From assembly GCA_910591455.2 (NCBI GenBank), contig OU342807.1, positions 14,748,594 to 14,812,593 of the forward strand: a DNA stretch of 64,000 nt, read 5' to 3'. The DNA comes from Pholis gunnellus. Taxonomy: Eukaryota; Chordata; Actinopteri; Perciformes; Pholidae. The notes under the pieces are model-generated. The model did not search any database. It was not told the DNA's origin and saw only the letters and a list, made by a program, of their open reading frames with translations. Made by a program: the position numbers and the translations under genes. This document shows, in pieces, positions 12,908 through 26,405 of the stretch (position 1 is the stretch's first letter; each line of letters opens with the position of its first letter).

Positions 12908-13061
12908 TATCTTGGGACAAATTTATATTTACACTTCACAACATGTAATTGGGGACTTCTTGTATAATTAGGGACACAACTGGTGTACCGCATTTAATTT
13001 CAGTGCAGTTGCAGTGAGTCCAATGTAAAATAGCTTCTGCACCCTAATTGGGGTTAGTTTA

Positions 13062-13352
13062 AGGTGTGTATGTGTGTGTGTGTGTTCTTGTATTTTTTAC
13101 AAGAAGGGGCCCAAAATATTATTTTTAACCAACAGAGTAAGGGCATTTTTGGAAAGTGAGGACATTTTGGCCTCAAAGGTCTGTTTGAGGATTACGACTT
13201 GGTAACAAGGTTCAGGTTATAAATATAGGTTAATTTAACGGTTGGAGTTAGGCATTTAGCTTTGATGGTTGAGGTTAGGATAAGGGACTAGGGAATGCAT
13301 TATGTCATTAAGGGTCCTCACAAAGATAGAAGTAGAGGTGTGTGTGTGTGTG
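13062..13352. repeat. Dispersed repeat flanked by GT microsatellites
   Basis: GT-rich tracts bound a segment containing GTGAGGACATTTTGG, several GGTTAGG/GGAGTTAGG-like units, GGGACTAGGGAATGCATTAT and GTCCTCACAAAGATAGAAGT. I recognise this arrangement as a common fish repeat associated with GT microsatellites, but I cannot name the family. GTGAGGAC near the left and GTCCTCAC near the right are inverted, which fits a transposon-like origin. Confidence 0.5.
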
Positions 13353-16300
13353 CAGAGAGATATTTTGGAGAAGAAACACTTAATAGGAAGGTGCCAGCAA
13401 TCAACTTTATCTCTTATGTTTAGAAAGATCAAAAAAGTCTTGACTCAATTTTGACTAATAAGCTTTTTTACCCACCGAGGGATCAAACAGATCCAGACGT
13501 ATCCTGTCTGCTCAGAATATTTTTTATTAGACCAAAGCAAGTAGAAAATGTGTGAATAACGTGAATCACATTCATCACGTTTGTGTGTGGTACCCAAAAA
13601 TGAAAATTTAGACAGGTCAGTCTACTCTGCGACACAAGTCTACTGTGCGACACAGCAGAAGGCTTCATTGCACCACAGACACACACACATATGCTCATAC
13701 ACAAATACCTTATACCCAAACCAACAACACAGACACACACTCGGGGACGATAAACCGACCAACTGTCCCGCTGTCTATTTAGCAATGTTGGGTTTTGTCC
13801 ACTGTAAAAGAGACAATGGCTTAGGCCAGTCTGCAGGACAAAAGGCAACAGAAGTCCGGGAGGTGGGCAGTCAGAGGGTTGTGTTCTGTTGATAATGGGG
13901 AGGAGGGTGCTGGCATTCAACCTCATGGACCAGGGCCACAGAAACAGATGTGAAGGAGGGAGCGGGTTGGGGTGGTGGTGGTGGTGATGTGTGGGGGCAG
14001 GAAGCTGGGACTGAGAGTAATTTGGTGGCAGAGAAAAGCACAGAATATAAGAATTAGAAAGCAATGGGACATAAACTAGATGATAGTCAAGCAGAGATAT
14101 AGAACTGTAATGCAGGGCTGAGAAGGGGAAATGATACTCACAGATGCTAAGCACACAAAAAAGAGAAAATGTAGGAAGAGCGACTGTCATTTTTTTTAAA
14201 TTAAAAAAAGAGAAAGAATTAGCTAATATGTTAGTGTTTGAGAGAAATAACGCAGGCTTACATTTAGACGGAGAGAGAGAGGAAACTGGGCTGAGTGGAA
14301 AAGAGGAAGCAAAGAGGGGCAGAGGCTGTGAACGTGAAAGGGGTCTTTGTTTCCCTCAGGGCTCTGTTATGACGCCAGAGTCCAATCCATTCATTCTAAA
14401 TGGCAACGGCAGCGAGCCACCAAACACACACACATGTAACGTAGATGACAGAGCACAATCACACCTCTCTCACATTCTCGCTGCTCTCATCTTGCAGCTC
14501 ATCTTGACCCCCCCGCCCCTCCCCCCCCCCCCCCCCACCCCCCCAAGCTACTGCCAATTCAGATAAACACACTCTCTCACACACACACACACTCACACGC
14601 ACATAATCAGCAGATAGTTTCGTGGTGTGGTGAATATGCCTCCTCGTAGCCTTATCTATCTTATGCAACGCTGTGTAATAGTGTGACCATTATGGAGCAA
14701 CCGCGGTGATGGCTGTACTGGGTTAGTGGGTGCAAAGCTGGCAGCAATCCCTCATGTCTCCATCGCTTTGGCTTGGCCTATTTTCTCTCCTTTACACTCC
14801 TTGCTGTTTCATAGTCCTTTAGCTGCTTGCTCTCATTAAAGTCAGAGGCACTTACATGTATATGTGCTATTATTGAAGTCAGAGGCTCTTATCGGGAAAA
14901 TAGGTTCTCATTTAAATAAGAGGCACTTTATAAGCAGCACTTTTGTCGACACTTGCTTATCTGCATTATCAGCATAGGATTAGAGTGACGCAAATTGTTG
15001 GATCAGAACTGTGTGGATTGTTGCTATCACTAATAGCACACTTGTGCAATTTCATGCAAAGCTGGGGAGGATATAAAACATTTTAACCAACTTTAGCACA
15101 CGCACACGCGCACACACAAACACACACACACAGAAAACGCACGTTTACATGAAAAACTTCAGAAGCAATATACGAACAGTTCGTAACACTCCCTGACCTG
15201 CTACCTCACTGCATGCTCCCTGCTTTGGCTGTCAGATGTGGTTAATGAGAATCTGTCTACTCCCGTAGACCTGTGTTCCTATGGAGAACAGCCTGCTGGG
15301 ACACACACACACTGGTACATATACACACACACAGACACTTGCATAGGACCCCGAGAGCCCTGTCATCACACAGAGAGGGACCTGCTGGCCTATTGTAGAT
15401 CCCTGTGTCACGGGGATCACCTCATATCCCCCGCGAACACACAGCACACAGCGGGCTAGTCCAAGCCACATGCATGCATACACACATAAAGTCATAAGCC
15501 TTTGTAAGCACACATTTGGACTTATTTTGTACATGTGCTTTCTCTTCAGCTCTCATTTTAATCATAGCTCTGCCCCCACAACCCCTTTACACCCCCACGT
15601 CTCTTTCGTTTTCTCACTCACTCTCTCTTAATCCCCCCTAACATTCATCTCGCTAATGCCCCCATCATCCAAACACCAGCAGCCCTCTTCATTTTACAAC
15701 TGAACAACCCCCCCCCCCACCCCCCCTCCAACTTCTCCACGGCTTCTGCTCTCCCATTCAGCCTGGCTTGTCCCCATGTATTCATAGAGATCACTGATGG
15801 AGTGGGGAGTCTTTGTGAGCGGGTCAGCCTCCTATAACCCCCCCCTCTGACCCCACCTTCTACTACTAACACACACATTCGAGCACACACACACACACAC
15901 ACACACTGGATCCTTCTCACTTGCCATATGGCATGGGCAATGAAGGGCTAACAAAAGAAAGCTAAAGAGGTGTCAGAGAGGTTTGTATGTGTGTGTGTGT
16001 GCCTTGCATCAAAAAAAGACTAAGCAGCCAGCCATGGGCCAGGGTCCAATAGATGAAATTGATTTCTATTTTGGTTTTCTTGGATGCCGAAAAGGAGAAG
16101 GAGGGGACTTTCCACCTTTTCTTCCTGCCGTCAAACTCATTGGCACAATGAAGAGTAATGAGAGAAGGCCCTGATTGGAGCACAATGAGGGCACACTTGA
16201 TGGACTGCTTAGCAATGCAGATATATCTTCATCACACGAGTGGATTTGTTGTTGACAACAATGCCAGCATTGTCATTGTGTCATCATTGGGATTTTTGGC

Positions 16301-18170
16301 ATCACAATGTCGTCATTGACACCATCTTCATCCTCAGCCTTCATTCTTATAGTTTGGTGTCTTCAAATGGCAGTCACCATCTGTCTCCAAAAGAGAGTTT
16401 GTTTTAGCTTATTTTTGTATATTTTATTCATCTCCATGGATAATGGTAACCTTTAAGTTATTTGCTGAGACCTGGGTATACGGTGACAATGCATTGAAGT
16501 AAAACAACAGAAAACTGTACAATTATTAACCTGTTAACACACCAAACTGTTAGTTGTGCGCTCACTTTCAGTTTTACCTCCAAATAAAGTGGTTGAGATG
16601 ATCTGACTCTGCTTGTTTACATTCTGATCATCTGATCTTTTTTTTTGGCCCATCTCACTTGTTTGTGGCAATGTCGCTGTGTCCCAAGATCTTAGACATT
16701 ACTTTGTTGAGTACAATATTATAATGAGAAATTAAGGGGCTCCTTCGAACAAAAATCACAGTAAAGGTGCTTCATGGTTTTAAAAGGTTTGGGAACCACT
16801 ACTTTCATCTGACCTTTTTTCTGTTCTCTTCAGAAAGATAGTCATTGTTTGTATTTTGTTGCTCAGATAAGCCAAGCAAACATGCCTGCATCCCACCTAC
16901 AGGAAAGGAAAGCGTGTATGTGTCCACAGCGGGGCAAGCCTCATGCCCTATTTCAGTCAGGCCTGATATGATCAGACGTCAGATCGTGAGCTCCTCGTCT
17001 CTCTCTGGCCCTTGGCGTTTCTGCTCAGAGGTGAGAAAAGGTCTAAACGCTGACATAGTGCAACAGTGCCTTTGATACCCAGCTTGCGCCACAAAGATAC
17101 AGATCCACTGGTAAGCCTCATCCAATCCAGGTGATATTACATTGAAAGAAAATGGATAATTCTGCTGCAGGAATAAAGGGAGGATGGTGAAGTGGGCTTT
17201 AACATACTTGCTGTATGAAAATGCTCTGAAAGGTACTTGAATACATAAAGAAGATACTTTTGTGTGATCGCTTTGAAGGATGTCGCTCAGGCAGCTCGTG
17301 ATGTAAGGTCAACAGGATAACCTTTTGAAGATTTCCTCAAACAAATTTCATTTGTAATTATGACATATTATGGTACCTAGAAATGAATAAGAAAGGTCTT
17401 TAATTAAGTAAGATCACACTTAAATGTCTTCTCTAAGCTATAAACTAAATAAAATAGCTGCACTTGGATGAAACGCATCAAAGCTGGTGTTAATAGTGAC
17501 ATTTCTAACCCAATTTATACAAAACAGCATTTTATGGATAAAAGTTGGTACCAAACATCATCTACTGTTTCATCAGTCCTAATTTTGCAAGGTCAATTCT
17601 GAGATGAGTCGACTGTTTGGGACTAGTCTACGTCATGAAATATAAGAATGTTCGCTCCAATCAGCCCCCCCCCCCCATGGCCTCTCCCAGCTTACTTTAG
17701 TTTGCTAATCCTACCGTGTTTTATGCTAACGTTACAATGGTTACAGAAAATGAGTGGATCAGTGGGCTGGTGGTTAACGATAGTGCTGGGTCTATCCTCC
17801 CCACCACTAGGAGACTACAGCTGGGAGGAGAGTAGATGGCCGATAGCTCTGTCACGTTTCATTCATCAGGTTTCATCTCTCAGAGAAGGCCAAGGTAAGG
17901 GAATTTTTCTAAATCATGCAGTAGGTGGAGTTAGGCCCAAACCTGGAAGTGAAGTAAAACTTAAAGGGGACATTTTATCTCCTATCTTTTTAATCTCATA
18001 ACACATAAGAACTCCAGCCATTTAAAACCTTTTACGGCATTGATTTTCCCTATCTGTGCAAGTTTCATCAGGTCCACACAGCAGCTAAACTAAACTAAAT
18101 GTGTCTCCTCATGCAAACAGTTGAGGCTGCTTGGAAAATTATCATCAGGATGTACAGTAAAAAACTGATT
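13353..18170. other. Intergenic with many simple repeats
   Basis: I see no gene. Simple sequence includes (GGT)n near 13970-13985, a broken poly-C block near 14508-14545, (CA)n near 14579-14592, 15302-15340 and 15883-15906, and C-rich runs near 15706-15727 and 17665-17678. The long minus-strand frame at 13483-14190 is built on Ser/Pro/His-rich low complexity and is rejected. Non-repetitive blocks at 14833-14935 and 16020-16210 are discussed as candidate regulatory DNA. Confidence 0.55.
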
Positions 18171-18465
18171 GGGGCGACTGTGGCTCAGTGGTAGAGCAGG
18201 GTCGTCCTTCAATCAAAGGATCCGTGCTTCGATACGCAGCTCCGCTAGTCCATGTTGATGTGTCCTTGGACAAGACACTTAACCCCAAATTGCAAAGTGC
18301 TTGCGGTGTAGGAATGATAAAGGCCTGGAGGGCAGATGGCACCTTGCATGGTAGCCCCTGCCATCAGTGTATGAATGGGTGTGAATGATGACATGTAGTG
18401 TTAAAGCGTTTTGAGTGGTCAGAAGACTATAAAAGCACCAAACAAGTACAAGTCCATTTACCATG
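18171..18465 (+). mobile_element. tRNA-derived SINE-like element
   Basis: The head of this element is tRNA-like. TGGCTCAGTGG at 18181-18191 fits the pol III A box. A decayed B box, GCTTCGATACG, lies near 18226-18236, and GTAGAGCAGGGTCGTCC lies between them. The body carries TGTCCTTGGACAAGACACTT and a tail block AAGCGTTTTGAGTGGTCAGA ending in ...AAGTCCATTTACCATG. This is a well-known teleost repeat type. It is not a functional tRNA gene because no cloverleaf closes. A related copy lies on the opposite strand at 59668-59825. Confidence 0.75.
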
Positions 18466-19741
18466 TAACACTCTGATCATAGTAATGTGGCACCTTTAAA
18501 TAAACTGAGCCTCTCAGCAATCACCACACACTTACAGTCTCATCCTCAGTATTTGGAGAGCGATTACAGACTCTCCTCCGATCATGCCTGTACACATCGA
18601 CTCACACGCATCATGAACACCGACATGTTATTGACAGACAAAGAAAGTCAGAAATCCAAATGCTCCAAAACATAGTGCTTGTATATACAGTATAATGTAT
18701 CTATAACGGAAGCTAATTTGATTAGCTGGTGGTGACGCAAGCACAGGATTGGAAACAGTGTAGGGACAGAAATGTGGGACAAAGAGAAGAAAAAGTATTA
18801 TTCAAGAGGAATGGCAGACTTCAGATCGGCTCCAACCCCATAGACACTCCAGGGATGTTTCTTCCCATTTCTTATACATTTCACACATCATGCTATTTAA
18901 AAACATGCTATGTCAATTTTGAACAGTCTGTGATTACAAAGTAAAGCACTGAGGTGAAAGGAAAGTAGGAATTAAAAAGGAGAAATTGGATTTCTAATTA
19001 AAAAAACAGACATAGAACTTGTTTGGCTGATGAAGACAGGGTTCCTGTTCACACAACTTCCCTATAGTCTCACTCTTTTTTCTCTTTGCTCATTCCCTTC
19101 TCCCTTCTGACTTAATTTAAACAATCACCTCCGACAGAGAAATCCATTTCTGTTTTCACATATGTGCGAGATCTATCGGAAGCTCCAGATAATTTGTGAG
19201 CAGTTTATGCTAAAATAGAACATCTGACTGTTAAGCATAATGCCACTGCAACTTGGGACTTGCACACACAAAGTGTAAAGATAGGGGTGCACACATACAC
19301 GCACACACAAACCCACAAATCACAGGTCTCATTTAGTTCCCTTTCTATGTTTTAATTAGAGCCGAGGCAGGCTAATCACCTCCTTAGTAGACAGCATCAC
19401 TAATGAGACGGAGAGGGAGGAGCTGAGAGGGAGGGAGGAGAGAGATACACATAATTGAGAGGAGCAAAGAATAAGGATGGTGGAGGGGAAAGTGGCAGAG
19501 AAAAAAGAAATAAGACATGAGAGGTTGTTAGGAGTAAGTAGATTAGATGGAAGGATACATGGAAGGGGGAGAGAGAGGGGGATGGATATGTGATACAAAG
19601 AGAAAAGAGGAATCAAAATACAAGAGAGGGAGAGGTGGGTGGATGAAATAAATAGGGACCATGGAGAGAATGAAGAATTGAGAATTGAGTTGACAACAAA
19701 CAGATTGACTCAAAAAGACAGACTGGTCTGGAGAGACACGG

Positions 19742-19790
<49 letters not shown>

Positions 19791-22700
19791 TGGACTTAGA
19801 GGAAGCAAACACAAAACAAGAAAAGAAAAGGAAACTTGTAGCGGGAGAGTGAGAGAGAAGCCTGAGAGAAATAATGAGAGTCCCATACCTCCCACAAAGC
19901 CAGCCATGTCTGCCATAACCCCCTCCCTCTCTCCCCCACTGACTCTGTGGTTGCTCCTTTCATGCTGTCACCCTGTGAGTGTCTGAATAGCCTTTTATTA
20001 TTCATCAGTCTGGGCAGGTCACAGGGTCATCGCAAGGCCCACCACCCTGCCACCAGCAAACATCCAAACACTCTCGAACGTGACCCCGCGCCTTCTCGTG
20101 CAAGCACACAAAAGAGAAATGAAGAAGCTATTTGTGGACGCAAACGCACACAAAACTGTGAAATGGCGGCTGGTAAGCCCTCAAAGCTGTGCTACCTTCA
20201 TTTACGGCGAGCTGACAACCTGTGACAGTCCCTGATGCATTCATTATAACACTTGTCCACCCCTTGCTAGTCTATGATATCTATCTGTCCAATGCATCTG
20301 CAGCGCTGGGAGCTGTGGCTGCGTTGGTGCGTGTATGTGAAGGTATATGTCTGTGTGTGTGTGACAGGAAGAAAACAGAGATAACAGTAGCCTGGTGGTA
20401 TCAGCTCCATCTTATCTCCTACACAGCCAGAAGCAGGTATACAAGCTAATTGGAAAGTGCCAGACACACAGCAGACTGGTGGAACACACGCTCACCCTTC
20501 CAGCGAGCCAGGCAGAATTGGCAGCTTGAGAGAGAATAAGAGAAACAGGGTAGAAACAATTGATGGGAGAGACCGAAATGAAACAGCGAAATGAGACAAA
20601 AGGGAGAAGAAGTGGAGGTAGGAATGACAGAACAAGAGGAAGAGATCGAGGTAGAGATGGAGATAGAGACGGGGGGAAAATTGCAGGGAAGACAGCAGAG
20701 CGCCCAGATTCAATATCACCAAGACAAACGGTAAATAAGGCACAGTTCACTTCTGAGATACCACAGGTATTGTGCCTATTCTGTCTGTAACTGTATTGTC
20801 AGCGCTGAGCGAAGACAAAATAGGAAAGCAAACAGCATCTCCTGCATTACTCTACAGTGTGTGGTTCTTTCCACTCCACTTGGTAATGAGTCACTCTATC
20901 AAATCCGCTCTCAACTGCCAAGCCCGGCGTATTAACAATGTGACATCTCGTCCTGTACACTTTCCCTGCGATGTGTTTGCAATAGATGTCACAGTCTATC
21001 CAAAACAAATCAGCCCAGGCCAAACAGCATACATCAGGGATGTTCACACACACAACAGTGGCTAACGTGGCTCGAGCCGCTGCCCTCCTTTGCCCTGTTT
21101 GGCTAAAGTATCCCCCTGGACCACATAAATATAATTTATTTTATCAGATAATTCTACTTTTTAAAGGAACAATCCAGTGTATTTCAACCTGGTGTATTTC
21201 CCATGTGGCAATTATGACTCTACTTGTGCTAACTTTGCACTCGCCACCACACCTGTTATAGGTAAAACCATGACTCGCACAAAACTACCTGTAGTCCGTT
21301 ATATCTGCTCTCGTTCTAATGTGGAGCTTTACGACCTTTCCTGTCTCGGATAGGCAGAAACCTTGTATTTCAAGAACTGTTACTATTTTTTTTGTTTTTA
21401 ATATATTTGAACAATTGCTTCAAAGCAACAAGCCCCCGTCACTCCATCTTTCCAAGCCGGTAATGGTCCCGACAGTTGCGTCGCCTCATAGAGGAAATGT
21501 GCCCGTCGAGGGTCAGCCAGTGCCAGGAAGAGGTCCCGCGAGGGGATCCTCCCGCAACAAAATCACAGCAGGTACATTTACATCAATACCAAGGTGCATA
21601 AATGACCTCCAGCAAAGGGAGGATTTTGGGGGAAGAGGAGATAAAAAAGACAAACAACTACATTTTTTGTCTTGCATGAAGCTGCTCTGCCGTGAGCGAC
21701 AATCTGAGGTTTGCCATCAATTTGAGGGTCTGATTGAGTTTGAGATTTAGTCACAAGCTCTTTTTTTCTAGTTTTCATTGGTTAAATGTTAGTTAAACCC
21801 ACAGACAGAGAATAATGACAAAAATATATCAATTTGGAGATACAAGGTTTCCGAGGTTCGGAGCAAGTGGTTGCTTGGCCACCCAAACTTCTGCTTGCTC
21901 ATCGTTTGATGACTCCAGAAAAGTAAAGAAGAGTTTGGTTGTATTGACAGCATATCCAGGATCCAGCTAAAGGGAACTGCAGTCAATGAGCCGCGGCCAG
22001 TAAAGGACATGCTGGATTTGGTCCGTAAAGCCCTGAAGCCCCAAATGCTGCACAAAGAGCTATTGCTTGTTTATTCAAAGTTTGTTGAAACCGATCATGT
22101 CACATGTCCAAATTGCACGTTAGTGAACTAACTAGATCGGATGATTAGTTCTCAAGAAATGCAAAGGACATACACACGGACACATACAGACAGACCTGAT
22201 AAACCTTGCTTTATAGTTAGATACAGCTCTCTTATATTGAGTGTTGCACATAACATAATGATGGAATCGGACTTTGCTTTTCCATGTGTAAGAAAAAATA
22301 CATTTAGCATGCTAACATCAGGAGGAGGAGGAACAGTAACAATACAGTGTGTCCAAATGTCTGTGCACGTCCCTGCCACACATTATTCCACTAAAGAACG
22401 TCTTGCAGAGCTGTATTTCCATTTCTCAGTCTTTCCATCATCATGGAGTCATTATGATGCATCCCCTCACAATAAATCATCAGACCCTGAGCAGTCACTG
22501 CACGAGGCTAGAAGCAGGTAAGAAGTTGTGATAATGGTTATTGATTAGTGCACTGGCACACTGTGTCCTGTCTTGTTTTCGTTACAGATGAAATCCACCG
22601 TCCCTCCAATGCTGCCTCATGTGCTCACTGAAGAGGAATGTTTGGGAGGAAGATGTGATATTGAAGGTAGCTATTGCTATACATAAAAGTAATCAAACAT

Positions 22701-24803
22701 TAAATAAAGCTGCGCATGTGGGAATTCATTTAGCTAATAATGATGGATGCTTGTTGCTAAAAAAAGATAAAATGCAGAGGGCATGATAATCAACAAAATG
22801 TGCTTGTGAGTATTTCGATTTTTCCTGTTTTCATATTGCAAGCGTAATTGTGTGTAACCTGACTCTGTAGCAGCATGTGTTTGTTTTGTGCTTGCGCTCT
22901 CCCTCCTCTCCTCTACTGCCTTTGATGAGGCCCTTGGGAGCGACGGTTTGCATTCAGCATGCTATTTTCCTGTATCAGAGTTTGTCGAAACTTAAACCGT
23001 GAGAGATCCTCCTCGCCGTTTGCTTTTTCTTTTGGCAGAGGGAAAAGCTCTGATGTGAATTAATTGCTTGTTAGCTGAGAGCAGCCAATAATACCAGCCT
23101 AGGAGTGACGCAAACTTGACAAGACTTGTCTGATGATTAGCCACAGTGATAAACGTTTTGAGAACGCATGTGCTGCGGATCATTTTATAAGGCAGAATAC
23201 ACTAGATGAATAAATAAATGCTTATTCTGCAGTTCGGCGGGTTTTCTGCTACATCCCTAATCACTTTGCATATAAAAAAGTTTTTTGACATTTATTTGAC
23301 ATTTTTTTTCTCTTCATCAAACCATTATGGTATCAAAGAGTTTGGAAGTAATTGCCCTCCAGGTTAATAAGCATGGATGATCTTAACAGTTCAGTTTGTA
23401 AAGGATAATCTATTGGCAGAGTTGTCCATATCTCTGGAAATGATTGGCAGTAATCAGACAGTAATGTAATGTCACGAGTACACTCAGGCGAGGCGATAAA
23501 ATCAATAAAACGCAGGTGCATTTGCATTAATTGTCAAGAGAATGAGGAGTTAAATTGTCGAAAATTGGACACACTCCGTGAAATGTCATTTCTTCATCCG
23601 TCTTTCGTTCTATCCATCCATCATCCCTCAGTCAACTTTTTCCATATTTTGTACATTTTGTATTTTCTTGTCTGTCTTTCCAGTCATCCGTTGCGAGCGT
23701 TCCTCCCCTTCCCTCTCCCTCTGCAACTCGCTGCTTGCTGAGCTGATTGAACATTTGCTGTTCGCTGTTTGGATTCAGTCCCAAATCCCCTGCATAAACT
23801 TGAAACACTGTGTTAAGCATTCCTCAATAGAGTCCAACAGCTTGTGAAATATGTGGTCATTTGTTCATGTTTGCAACAACGTTCCCTCCCAGCAAAGACA
23901 TGATTGTGTAAATCCACTTTATCCCCCTACTTTGAATAACCTTTCCCAAGGTCTTTTTTCATTTTCTTTTTTCAAATCAAATCAAGAAGAGCCCAGGTGC
24001 AAATAGGCTGCTGTATAACCAATGGATACTCCAAACACACATACATGCAGGGAACACAAGCTACACCTAAGCCGCACACACAAACTCGAGCATCCCAGCA
24101 CTCTCAAGGCTGTCACAAATCAATCCGGAGTTGTGTTTGAATTAAGTAACGGTGAGAAGTGGAGTGTGTGAATGAGAGTGGAAAGAGGTTTTAATCATGA
24201 ACATCTGAGGGGCCAGAGGGTACACTGGAGAAGTCGCCATCTTTTTTTTTTTTCCTCTTTGCTCCACTCCTACCCTTCATTTCTCTCCTGTTGACACTCT
24301 CAATTCCTTCTTTGTCCCCCCCAAGTATCTAATTCCACGCTCCCTTCCAACCCCACCATTGCCCCCTTCCCCTACCTTTTAACACCACCCACCCTTTGAG
24401 CAGCTACTTCTACACTTCATGACCCTTCCACGCCCCTCCCTTCCACCTCTCTGCGTCTTCTTCCCTTCGTCCAGGCTTTTATCGAGCCCCGACATATTTA
24501 AACTTTTGCCTCCACCTTTCCACGCTCCCGGCGCTTCATCATCCCTCTCCTGTTCTTTCCCTTGCTCTTTCAACCCTTTCCTCCCCACTTTATCATCCCC
24601 CCCCCCCCCTCATCCATTCCCCCATTCCACAGCTGCCAGCTCTCAGAACCACAGGAACCGTAAATCTGGTGCAACCCCAGGAAGTGGGTCACAGGGGGAC
24701 ACTTAAACATGTAACACTCAAGTGAGGGAAGTAACTCCTGCCGGAAAATCGCCTCATGTGTGCATGCACATGTGAACGCATTGCACACACACACACTTAC
24801 TTG

Positions 24804-24836
<33 letters not shown>

Positions 24837-26290
24837 ACTTGAGCACACACACACACACACACTTTTATGAATGTCTGGGCTTTAAACAGAACAGTCTAAG
24901 TATAGCTATGTGTTATTACAGCTCATGTTCTTACCTCTAATCAATCAAAGTTGTTAGGATTTGTGTGCAGGGGAAACAACCAGGTCTTTGTGTCACCCAG
25001 ACCAGGCAATGCTGCAGCACTTTCTCTGTTCCTGGTTTCCTCCTATATAAACCTACACCTATTAGAGTCTAGTGGTGCAAGCAAGTCTCTGGAGCTAGTT
25101 ATGTTGAGTTTATACGTGTGTGTGTGTGTGTGTGTGTGTGTGGGGGGGGGGGGGGGTCCAAGGATTTCTGGTTTGAGTTAGGCTGTGTGCTCTGTGGCTG
25201 ATGTCGCTATTTGTTCTGCTTCTTTAACACTGTTACTTACGAGCTAACATTTCCTGATTCAAACATGATGGGAAAACGTGCAGAACTCTTTGATTTCTTC
25301 TTGAGTCTGCTGTGGCTACACGCACATGACCTCGACCTCATTACAAGTTCTTAATGAAAACCACTCTGCTGGAAAAAAAGAACGTCTGTCTTTGCATCAC
25401 TCAAAAGTGGTTTTCCTGCAGTCTTAAGTAGTGCTAATGCAAATGTTCTGATACTTTTCACACCCCAGTCCAGTGACATGTTCAAAAAGCAGCTGTCACT
25501 GTGTGTTCAAAACGCATATCTTGGCGATGATGGTCGCCCTCCTGTGTAAAAGCTTGGCCTGTCCTCATTACCAGCCTGACACACATGTTCTGTCAAAGAA
25601 ATTGCACCAAATGGGACCGATTCAGTTTGGATGTGGCGCATCTCCAAAAGAGTTCCTTTTCTAAAACACTAATCTCTGGACCACAAATTAGCTGTCAGTC
25701 ATCAGCTGTAGACAGACATCGTATCGGGGAAAAGGCAGTTCCCAACAAATCAACAACACGTCAGTCAAACACACAAACACATGCTTGGCTATTGACACAA
25801 GAAGGCGCACACTCGCAGGCCGACACGTGCGTGAACACACACACACACACCGGTAGTTTTGTCTTAAATGTGATAGCGTTCAGACTAAGAGGCCCAAACT
25901 CTGTTTTCTCCATTAATTCAAGGTGACTCCTGCAAGGCATAGAAAAGATACGGAGCTCAGGGCTTTCAAGATCCCTCCTAATTAATGTTGATTTGCAATT
26001 TATAATTCCTCACTGAATTGCAATATAATTGTTAAAAGGCTCTCTTATCTCAAAAAAGGAAACCATCTACGAGTCGAGGAAATATATTCAATTGACGCAT
26101 CTCTGCAGGTATTAGAGAGTGTATTGGTTGTGTAATGACACTGAAGCAACATTAAATGAATAGTAATTTCCACTTCAAGCACAAAATCAAAACCAATGAC
26201 AATGGATGTATGAGGGATGTGGAACAGATTTGTCAGTTACACAAAAGGCGCCATGCAGTCACTATGCAGGCATTTTTCATTTTTTACTTT
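18466..26290. other. Intergenic upstream region, no gene seen
   Basis: This region contains simple repeats: (GA)n at about 19747-19783, broken (CA)n at 24784-24862, (GT)n then poly-G at about 25117-25156, a C run at about 24597-24609, and short poly-T. Low-complexity frames over these are rejected. Unique AT-rich blocks at about 20880-21065, 22880-23215 and 25960-26215 read like conserved non-coding DNA. An unidentified 72-codon open frame lies at 21913-22128. No exon with a recognisable domain was found. Confidence 0.5.
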
Positions 26291-26405
26291 TAAACAGAGC
26301 CAGGGTAGCTGTTTTCCCTTGTTCTTTGTGCTAAGCTAAGATGATCGTTTCCCCCATCATTCTCGTCTAAATCTTAGCAAAAAAAAGATAAAATGCCCAT
26401 TTCCT
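26291..26405 (-). repeat. Repeat A, copy 4 (antisense)
   Basis: On the + strand the order is AACAGAGCCAGGGTAGCTGT, TTCTTTGTGCTAAGCTAAGA, TCTCGTCTAAATCTTAGC and ATGCCCATTTCC. This is the reverse of repeat A and parallels the copy at 12390-12520. It is strongly diverged and partly truncated. Confidence 0.5.

Noticed and set aside
13483..14190. Long minus-strand open frame (235 codons)
   Set aside because: The translation is Ser/Pro/His-rich and includes poly-His and cysteine-valine runs derived from GGT, CA and C-rich tracts. It has no domain, no splice framework and no sign of codon selection.
18171..18245. Functional tRNA gene
   Set aside because: A-box and B-box-like words exist but the B box is degraded and no acceptor stem pairs. 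The downstream body is that of a SINE.
24784..24862. CRISPR-like or tandem array
   Set aside because: Repeated GAGCACACACAC units separated by CA runs are a broken microsatellite. There are no unique spacers of even length, and the genome is a vertebrate.
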